Assembly (NCBI GenBank): GCA_027074805.1
Contig: JALTCK010000003.1
Span: forward strand, 1 to 12,796
DNA from: Thermococcus sp.
GTDB lineage: Archaea; Methanobacteriota_B; Thermococci; Thermococcales; Thermococcaceae
DNA length: 12,796 nt
Direction: 5' to 3'
Part shown: positions 1-5,378 of the stretch, one piece after another
How the letters are laid out: every line of letters begins with the position of its first letter
Numbering within the stretch: position 1 is the stretch's first letter
Position numbers and translations under genes: made by a program
The notes under the pieces: model-generated
Seen by the model: the letters and a program-made list of their open reading frames with translations, nothing else
Told to the model about the DNA's origin: nothing
Databases searched by the model: none

Positions 1-114
1 CGTTTCCGTAGTACAGAATTGTGTGGAAAGAGAATAGCACAAAATATAGTTGATCCAGCGACTTTTGGTTTCCGTAGTACAGAATTGTGTGGAAAGTCCA
101 TTTGGAGAACCGAA

Positions 115-122
115 TTTATATA
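115..122 (+). promoter_or_regulatory. TATA-box-like octamer inside spacer 2
   Basis: Spacer 2 (97-133) contains TTTATATA, which matches the archaeal TATA-box consensus. A start site about 25 nt downstream would fall in the repeat beginning at 134, on the + strand. Whether it is used is unknown. No clear purine-rich BRE precedes it beyond CGAA at 111-114. Confidence 0.3.
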
Positions 123-162
123 GTCATCATGAGGTTTCCGTAGTACAGAATTGTGTGGAAAG

Positions 163-204
163 AGAGCCTCCTCAACGGTGTTGAGAGTCTCAACGGCGGT
201 TTCC
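163..204 (+). repeat. Spacer 3: oversized, palindromic, with duplicated repeat hexamer
   Basis: This is the longest spacer (42 nt). Its last six bases (199-204) are GTTTCC, identical to the first six bases of the repeat that follows at 205, so the hexamer is tandemly doubled at the junction. Without it the spacer is 36 nt, a normal length here. Inside, CTCAACGG occurs twice (171-178 and 189-196). GTTGAGA (180-186) and TCTCAAC (188-194) form a perfect 7-bp inverted repeat around one base. The first CTCAAC (171-176) can pair with the same GTTGAG, so two alternative hairpins are possible. Confidence 0.9.
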
Positions 205-806
205 GTTTCCGTAGTACAGAATTGTGTGGAAAGTTTTCGTCTAACTTAATGTAATGACTGTCTTTATGACGGTTTCCGTAGTACAGAATTGTGTGGAAAG
301 GACCACCTCTAGACCGCCGTTAGTGTTTTCAACGGGTTTCCGTAGTACAGAATTGTGTGGAAAGGTTCTTAAAGGAAGAGTTGAATTACTTGGCGGTAAA
401 TTGTTTCCGTAGTACAGAATTGTGTGGAAAGATAAACTATCGGAACGTATTCGTTGCTCACGTAACGCATGGTTTCCGTAGTACAGAATTGTGTGGAAAG
501 GCTCAGTTTTAAGTTTTCTTATTTCGCTGTCCTTCTGTTTCCGTAGTACAGAATTGTGTGGAAAGGTAAGGTATATTGCAACCATAACTGACGCAATGGT
601 CCAGTTTCCGTAGTACAGAATTGTGTGGAAAGATTCTCGCCCCGCTCCCGCCGAAAAGCGGGAAACGGGTTTCCGTAGTACAGAATTGTGTGGAAAGCGA
701 GGAGGGGCGGCTCGAGGTAATCAACGCAGTTCTGAAAGTTTCCGTAGTACAGAATTGTGTGGAAAGCAGTAAGTTAACCCAGTTCACCCCAATTAGTGGG
801 AAATGT

Positions 807-813
807 GGGGGTG
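807..813 (+). promoter_or_regulatory. Ribosome binding site that decides the cas1 start
   Basis: GGGGGTG lies six bases before the GTG at 820 and resembles the Thermococcales site GGAGGTG. The in-frame GTG at 796 has no such site, and the residues it would add are not Cas1-like. Confidence 0.6.
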
Positions 814-819
814 CCTCTG

Positions 820-1773
820 GTGAAGAAAGCTTATTACATAACCCAGATGGGAGTCCTTGAGAGGAGGGGCAACACCCTCTTCTTCGTGAACGAAAACGAA
901 AAGCGGCCAATCCCAATAAACTCCACTAGCGAAATCCACTGCTTCAAGCCCGTCAGCCTGACGAGCGGTGCGATAAAACTTCTCTCGGAGAAGAACGTGC
1001 CGGTGCACTTCTACAACAAGTACGGTTACTACCGGGGTTCTTATATGCCCCTCGAAGGGCAGATCAGCGGAACAGTCGTTATAAAGCAGGCCGAGCATCA
1101 TCTTGACCCAGAGAAAAGGCTTTACGTAGCCCGGCAGTTCGTTGAGGGAATAAAAGCTTCGATGGTCGCTCTTCTCAAGTCCCAGAGGGCCGAGTACAAA
1201 TCCCTAGCCGAAATACCAATCGAGGGTTCATCCCCAGCGGAGCTTATGGGGGTTGAGAGCACTCTCTGGCTGGAGTTCTACAACGTCTACGCCACTCTGC
1301 TCAAGTACTTTGAGTTTAGTGGGAGAACCAGAAGACCACCTCAGGATGAAGTGAACGCAATGATAAGCTACGGGAACTCAGTCCTCTACAGCGTTGTTCT
1401 CAGCGAGATAAGGAAGACCTACCTCCACCCAGCAATAAGCTTCCTTCATGAACCTCTCGAGAGGCGATACTCCTTTGCCCTCGATATAGCTGATGTCTTC
1501 AAGCCTGTGACGGTCTTCAGGATCATCCTCAGGCTCGTGAACAGGAGACAGATTCGAGAAGAACACTTCGAGAAAGACATGGGCGTGATGTTGAACCGCA
1601 CGGGACTGAAAATATTTCTCACGGAGCTAAATGGCGAGCTGGGGAAAAAGGTTCTCCACCCCAGGTTCAAACGGAAGGTCTCCATAAGGTACCTAATCAG
1701 GCTCGAAGGCTATTCCCTCGTCAAGCACTTCTTGGGAGACAAGAAGTACAAATCCCTGAGGGTGTGGTGGTAA
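820..1773 (+). CDS. cas1: CRISPR-associated endonuclease/integrase Cas1
   Basis: Cas1 is the metal-dependent integrase that, with Cas2, inserts new spacers at the leader end of the array. From the GTG start the protein is 317 aa, usual for archaeal Cas1. The N-terminal beta domain carries the family pattern GNTLFF, RPIP and VPVHFYNKYGYYRGS. The catalytic helical domain has Glu146 (in GVESTLW), His210 (in SFLHEP) and Asp222/Asp225 (in SFALDIADVFKP), the expected metal ligands. I chose the GTG at 820 over that at 796 because of the ribosome binding site at 807-813 and because Cas1 proteins normally begin with a short basic stretch and an aromatic pair, here KKAYYI. The gene starts only 53 nt after the last CRISPR repeat, and its TAA overlaps the cas2 ATG (TAATG). 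I see no promoter of its own. It appears complete, with all catalytic residues present. Confidence 0.97.
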   Translation: MKKAYYITQMGVLERRGNTLFFVNENEKRPIPINSTSEIHCFKPVSLTSGAIKLLSEKNVPVHFYNKYGYYRGSYMPLEGQISGTVVIKQAEHHLDPEKRLYVARQFVEGIKASMVALLKSQRAEYKSLAEIPIEGSSPAELMGVESTLWLEFYNVYATLLKYFEFSGRTRRPPQDEVNAMISYGNSVLYSVVLSEIRKTYLHPAISFLHEPLERRYSFALDIADVFKPVTVFRIILRLVNRRQIREEHFEKDMGVMLNRTGLKIFLTELNGELGKKVLHPRFKRKVSIRYLIRLEGYSLVKHFLGDKKYKSLRVWW

Positions 1774-2030
1774 TGTTCATCATAGTGGTCTACGATGTAG
1801 ATGTGAAACGTGTGGGAAAGGTTCATAGGTTTCTCCGGACCCATCTACACTGGCGTCAGAATAGCGTCTTCGAAGGAGAGGTGAGTAGAGCGCAGCTCTA
1901 CGAGATAAAGAGGAGCCTCCAGGACCTCATAGGGGAAGGGGATTCCGTTCTCATCTACGAGTTCCCCCGCCGCAGCTTTACACTCCACGTCATAGGGACT
2001 GACAAGAGCCCTGCCGAGGAGGTAATCTAA
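1773..2030 (+). CDS. cas2: CRISPR-associated protein Cas2
   Basis: Cas2 is the small ferredoxin-fold dimer that bridges two Cas1 dimers in the spacer-integration complex. The protein is 85 aa from the ATG at 1773, typical for the family. It shows the hallmark first strand IIVVYDV with Asp8, followed by a helix with basic residues, the signature HLHWRQNSVFEGE at residues 24-36, and a later strand SVLIYEF. In-frame GTGs at 1764 and 1767 are possible starts but would add residues before the conserved first strand, and ATG in the TAATG overlap with cas1 fits translational coupling. GAGGGTG at 1758-1764 is a plausible ribosome binding site. The stop codon overlaps the cas4 start in the same TAATG arrangement. 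Confidence 0.96.
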   Translation: MFIIVVYDVDVKRVGKVHRFLRTHLHWRQNSVFEGEVSRAQLYEIKRSLQDLIGEGDSVLIYEFPRRSFTLHVIGTDKSPAEEVI

Positions 2031-2518
2031 TGAAGATCACGGGGGTAATGGTGCAGTACTACTTCACGTGCAAGAGAGAGCTCTGGTTCTTCTCTCGGAA
2101 CCTTAACTTCGATTTTGAGAACGATGACATGCTTATCGGAAGGATAATCCACGGCGAGAGCTTCGAACGTGATTGGAAAGAGGTCTTTTTAGGTGATGCA
2201 AGGCTGGATGTCGTGAAGCGAAGGGGAAAGATAAGGGTGATTGAGATCAAGAAGAGCTCAAAGCTTGAAGAGCCAGCCAAATGGCAGCTAAAGTACTACC
2301 TATACCTCCTCAGGGAAGCTGGGGTCGAGAGTGAGGGCGTAGTTTCATATCCCAATGAAGGGAGGCTTGAGCGGGTAGAGCTGACGGAAGAGGACGTTAA
2401 GACGCTTGAGAGAACTTTTAAGGATATCGAAAGGGTTATATCTCTGGAGACGCCACCCAAGGCAGAGAAGAAACCCTACTGCAAAAGATGTGCTTACAGG
2501 GACTTCTGCTGGGTGTAA
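2030..2518 (+). CDS. cas4: CRISPR-associated exonuclease Cas4 (RecB-like, Fe-S)
   Basis: Cas4 trims prespacers and helps choose PAM-adjacent ends before Cas1-Cas2 integration. The 162-aa protein is at the compact end of the family. A RecB-type nuclease core is visible: His41 (in GRIIHGE), Asp60 (in ARLDVV), Glu72 and Lys74 (in VIEIKKS), then Gln86 and Tyr90 (in QLKYYLYLL). The Fe-S cluster ligands are one N-terminal cysteine, Cys14, and three C-terminal ones, Cys151, Cys154 and Cys160 (CKRCAYRDFC). GAGGAGGT at 2016-2023 is a strong ribosome binding site six bases before the ATG, which overlaps the cas2 stop. All catalytic and cluster residues are present, so it should be active. Its place beside cas1-cas2 fits a full adaptation module. 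Confidence 0.96.
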   Translation: MKITGVMVQYYFTCKRELWFFSRNLNFDFENDDMLIGRIIHGESFERDWKEVFLGDARLDVVKRRGKIRVIEIKKSSKLEEPAKWQLKYYLYLLREAGVESEGVVSYPNEGRLERVELTEEDVKTLERTFKDIERVISLETPPKAEKKPYCKRCAYRDFCWV

Positions 2519-2521
2519 AGA

Positions 2522-4588
2522 ATGGAGTGGGAAGAGCTACTGGCCTTGATGAAGGCAAGGAAGGCGAAGCCAGACAAGAACCTTTATGAACACTCCTCTG
2601 GTGCGAGAAAGAGAGCTGAAGTCATCCTGAGTCGGGTTCCTTATCTGAGATCGCTAAGGAACTGCCTTTTGCTCCACGTTTTCCTCCACGACCTCGGCAA
2701 ACTCGACGACAGGTTTCAGGAGAAGCTCGAGGGAAAAAGAAATAGAGCCCCACCCCATGCATTCCTTGGAATAGAACTGGCGTCCAGCTTTCTTCCATGC
2801 GATGAGCCATACAAATCAATGGCCCTGCTCTCGATACTCACCCACCACAGCGACCTGCACGAGGGGCTCTATCAGAAAGAGATCGACTCGGAAGAAAGGC
2901 TTATCGTTGGTGGGGAGGTTCTTTCGTCACCGGCGGAGTTGGTGTTTAACCTGAGAGAAGACGCAATAGACATAGAAGTCTTTGAAGAGGAATACGGCCT
3001 GGATCCCTTGGATGTGAGAGCCCTTTACACGCTCTTCAACGGTCTTCTTCGGATTTCAGACTGGCTGGAAAGCGCGGGGCTTCCGGCTGGGGGTTATTAC
3101 TTTGACTCAGGAGGAAGCGTTAGGAAAGCCGTCCTTGATTATCTCTCCAGGAGGGGATTTGAACCGAGGAAGTACCAGCTCCACGTTCTCGGTAGGGGAG
3201 GAGGATACTTCCGCCTGCCAACGGGGGACGGAAAGACTGAGACAAGCCTTTTGGCAACTCCAGACGATACCCCTAAACTCATTTATTCTCTACCGACGAT
3301 AACAACCACCGAGGCCATGAGAAGGCGCTTCGAGAAAATTTTCGAGGAGGAGATGGTGTCTTTCGCTCACAGTCTTCTCTTCCTAAGCCTCTATTACAAA
3401 GGCGAGCTCGATTCAAAACTGATACACCGCTACGCCATGAAACCTCTCTTTGTCTCAACCGTGGATCAAATCCTTCTGGCCTTTCTCAACTACCCCCGAT
3501 TCCCTATCAGGGAGTTCGCTCTCCGAGGGGCTCACTGGATAATAGACGAAATCCATGCCTACACCCCATACACACTCTCGCTAATACTGCAAGGGATAGA
3601 CTATGCAACGAAACACCTCGGAGCCCGTGTCACGGTGATGTCGGCAACGTTGCCCCGGCCTTTGGAGGAAGAGCTGGAAAAGATCGGTCTTCATGAACTC
3701 CTCCCATTCTCAAACGTGAGGGAACGCTACTCCTCAAAGAGAAGAGTGGCCGTAGATGTGAGGGACGAAGGGCTCTTGGAAGTCATAGACGATATCTCCA
3801 CAGAAGCGGGAAAGGTTCTGGTTGTCGCGAACACTGTTTCAAGGGCGAGGGAAATATATGAGGAGCTGAAGACGAAACGGGGAGACGTTTACCTCTTCCA
3901 CTCCCGTTTTATAAACAGAGACAAGAGGGAGAAAATGAAACTCGTTGAGAAAATCGATAGTGGAATCCTCGTGGCCACCCAAGTGGTCGAGGTCTCCCTC
4001 GACATAGACTACGATGTCCTCTACACCGAGAGTGCTCCGATAGATGCCCTCATTCAGCGCTTTGGCAGGGTTAACAGAAGGGGGCTTAAGAGAGGGAGAG
4101 CTTACATTTTCCAGCCTGAAGGAAAGAGGCCGTACCTTCCCTACGACAAAAAGGCCTACACAGAAGCCCATGCACTTCTCGGCGAACTAGAGGGAATTGA
4201 AAGCGAGCTCGATTTGCTCCGGATAAACGATGAATTTTACGAGAGAATCTGGGAAAGGTATGAATCGGAGATAAGAAAGCCAAAGCTTGAGAAGAGTTTG
4301 ATGAGGTGGAATAGGGCCGAAAAAGTTCTGAAAACCCGCGACACCTTCATGAGCCTTCCCGCGGTACCAAGGCCCTTCCTAAATGAAGCCATAGAATTCG
4401 CAACGAGATGGGACGGGTTCTCGGAAGAAGAAAAGTTAAAAGCGGCGGTATTCGTCATCGAGAGCACGGTCAACGTTCCGATATGGACTCTGCAAGAGCA
4501 CAAACACTTTAACGAAGACCTCTACGAGCGCTTTGGAGTCCTGGGAATAGAGCTTAACTATAACAGCGACGTTGGATTAATGGAATAG
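2522..4588 (+). CDS. cas3: CRISPR-associated nuclease/helicase Cas3 (HD + DExH)
   Basis: Cas3 is the effector nuclease-helicase of type I systems: the crRNA complex recruits it to unwind and degrade target DNA. The 688-aa protein has an N-terminal HD nuclease domain with His24, His56-Asp57 and Lys60 (HDLGK), His79, His108-His109 (THHSD) and Asp180. A superfamily-2 helicase follows: Gln219, Walker A PTGDGKT (233-239), DEIH (342-345), SAT (374-376), LFHSRF (458-463), motif V around 484-500 and motif VI QRFGRVNRRG (512-521). All key residues are present. It starts 3 nt after the cas4 stop with GGGTG six bases upstream. Cas3 needs a Cascade-type complex, and no gene for one is in the window. No T-tract terminator is visible on the + strand after the stop. 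Confidence 0.97.
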   Translation: MEWEELLALMKARKAKPDKNLYEHSSGARKRAEVILSRVPYLRSLRNCLLLHVFLHDLGKLDDRFQEKLEGKRNRAPPHAFLGIELASSFLPCDEPYKSMALLSILTHHSDLHEGLYQKEIDSEERLIVGGEVLSSPAELVFNLREDAIDIEVFEEEYGLDPLDVRALYTLFNGLLRISDWLESAGLPAGGYYFDSGGSVRKAVLDYLSRRGFEPRKYQLHVLGRGGGYFRLPTGDGKTETSLLATPDDTPKLIYSLPTITTTEAMRRRFEKIFEEEMVSFAHSLLFLSLYYKGELDSKLIHRYAMKPLFVSTVDQILLAFLNYPRFPIREFALRGAHWIIDEIHAYTPYTLSLILQGIDYATKHLGARVTVMSATLPRPLEEELEKIGLHELLPFSNVRERYSSKRRVAVDVRDEGLLEVIDDISTEAGKVLVVANTVSRAREIYEELKTKRGDVYLFHSRFINRDKREKMKLVEKIDSGILVATQVVEVSLDIDYDVLYTESAPIDALIQRFGRVNRRGLKRGRAYIFQPEGKRPYLPYDKKAYTEAHALLGELEGIESELDLLRINDEFYERIWERYESEIRKPKLEKSLMRWNRAEKVLKTRDTFMSLPAVPRPFLNEAIEFATRWDGFSEEEKLKAAVFVIESTVNVPIWTLQEHKHFNEDLYERFGVLGIELNYNSDVGLME

Positions 4589-4628
4589 GTAGTGGCTCAG
4601 CCCAAAGGTGTCGTTGAGCACGAGTGGT

Positions 4629-4670
4629 ATAAAAATCGGGAAAAGTTAGCGCGGGATATGGGGGCGCTAA
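4629..4670 (-). terminator. Hairpin and T-tract terminator of alaX
   Basis: TTAGCGC (4646-4652) and GCGCTAA (4664-4670) form a perfect 7-bp stem with an 11-nt loop. Read on the minus strand, it is followed by TTTT (4641-4644) and TTTTT (4631-4635). The alaX stop codon sits within the stem. It lies in the 78-bp gap between the convergent cas3 and alaX genes. Confidence 0.55.
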
Positions 4671-5308
4671 TCCTCAAGCCAAATCTCTATTCTCTGCTTG
4701 CCCTTCCCCAGACTGGAGCGCTTGAGCTTCTTCAAATGCCCTATTTCCTTTATGTCCCTCACGTGGGTTCCGCCGCAGGGGATGACCTCGAAGTTCCTTA
4801 TCTGGGTGAGCCTCGTCTCGCCCTCCCACCATATCTTCATCTCGCCGCCCTCATCGACGTAGCGGTTGAAGGTCTCGATGATCTTCTCTTTGTACTGGTT
4901 GACGTTCTCCGGGTAGACTATGTCATAGCGGCCCTTCTCGACGCTCATGCCGCTGCCGTAGAGCTCCCACTCCCCGGGCAGAACCTCGGTGAGCACGTGG
5001 TCGAGGAGGTGCATGGCGCTGTGTATGCGCATGAGCTTGTACCGGTAGTCCCAGTCTATCTTCAGCTCGACTTCGTCTCCAACCTTGAACTTCTCCGGCT
5101 CGGCAACGACGTGCCAGACGTTTCCGTTGTCGTCCTTGTAGACGTCGAGGACTTCAACCCCCTTTATCGTCCCCTTGTCGTGGGGCTGGCCGCCGCCGGT
5201 CGGGTAGAAAATCGTCTGGTCGAGCAGGAGGGCGTCCTCCCTGACGTCCAGGACTTTAGCTCTGGCCTCCTTAAGATAGGCATCCTCGTAGTAGAGCTTC
5301 CTCGTCAC
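4667..5308 (-). CDS. alaX: AlaX-M-type alanyl-tRNA editing protein
   Basis: AlaX proteins are free-standing relatives of the alanyl-tRNA synthetase editing domain that hydrolyse mischarged Ser-tRNA(Ala), and in some cases Gly-tRNA(Ala). From the GTG start the product is 213 aa, the size of the medium AlaX-M class; short AlaX-S proteins are about 160 aa. Seen in order are an N-terminal glycine-rich motif FYPTGGGQPHDKG, the zinc-binding HSAMH, and a distal CGGTHV that completes the Cys/His zinc site. The longest frame begins at 5341, but that ATG abuts the TATA box at 5340-5347 and could not be in the mRNA. GAGGTG at 5315-5320 lies six bases before the GTG at 5308, and the resulting N-terminus (MTRKLYYEDAYL) matches the family. 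The gene has no functional link to cas3, which converges on it. Confidence 0.95.
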   Translation of the reverse strand: MTRKLYYEDAYLKEARAKVLDVREDALLLDQTIFYPTGGGQPHDKGTIKGVEVLDVYKDDNGNVWHVVAEPEKFKVGDEVELKIDWDYRYKLMRIHSAMHLLDHVLTEVLPGEWELYGSGMSVEKGRYDIVYPENVNQYKEKIIETFNRYVDEGGEMKIWWEGETRLTQIRNFEVIPCGGTHVRDIKEIGHLKKLKRSSLGKGKQRIEIWLED

Positions 5309-5314
5309 TTTCAT

Positions 5315-5347
5315 CACCTCAGAATAGTTGGCGGACATCATTTAAAT
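5315..5347 (-). promoter_or_regulatory. alaX promoter (TATA) and ribosome binding site
   Basis: On the minus strand ATTTAAAT (5347-5340) is a good TATA box, predicting a transcription start near 5316-5322. The ribosome binding site GAGGTG (5320-5315) follows at once, giving a very short leader before the GTG at 5308. This arrangement rules out the ATG at 5341 as the start. Confidence 0.6.
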
Positions 5348-5354
5348 GGATATC

Positions 5355-5375
5355 GAAAAAGGGACAAAAAGGAAA
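5355..5375 (-). terminator. T-tract terminator after the CGP-CTERM gene
   Basis: Just past the stop of the CGP-CTERM gene the minus strand has two TTTTT runs (5366-5370 and 5355-5359) separated by GTCCC. This fits intrinsic archaeal termination on T-tracts. It lies immediately upstream of the alaX promoter. Confidence 0.5.
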
Positions 5376-5378
5376 GGT

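Larger units (their letters stand above)
2..766 (+). CRISPR. CRISPR array, 12 identical 29-nt repeats, 11 spacers (open at left edge)
   Basis: Repeats start at 2, 68, 134, 205, 272, 336, 403, 472, 537, 604, 669 and 738. All twelve are identical, beginning GTTTCCGTAG and ending TGTGTGGAAAG. The bases flanking the repeats vary, so the unit is exactly 29 nt. Spacers are 37, 37, 42, 38, 35, 38, 40, 36, 38, 36 and 40 nt and all differ. The repeat has a short terminal inverted repeat, TTTCC/GGAAA. By family knowledge, archaeal repeats ending in GAAAG are transcribed in that direction, and the last 8 nt (GTGGAAAG) would be the crRNA 5' handle. This puts the leader to the left, outside the window, and the oldest spacers next to cas1. 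The array probably continues left, since it begins one base into the window. The leader-distal repeat shows no decay. The subtype cannot be fixed without effector genes; type I-B or a related type I system is my inference from the repeat style and cas3. Confidence 0.99.

Noticed and set aside
647..662. 5-bp hairpin CCCGC/GCGGG in spacer 10
   Set aside because: Short and expected by chance in a GC-rich spacer.
796..819. Extra N-terminal residues of cas1 from the GTG at 796
   Set aside because: No ribosome binding site precedes 796, the residues are not family-like, and the GTG at 820 has a well-spaced site.
767..819. Leader sequence on the cas1 side of the array
   Set aside because: Only 53 nt, not AT-rich, without a promoter, and on the 3' side of repeats that end in GAAAG, so the leader should lie on the other side.
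241..916. Long minus-strand reading frames through the CRISPR array
   Set aside because: They are built from translated repeats (recurring STQFCTTET or FPHNSVLRK), an artefact of the array without ribosome binding sites.
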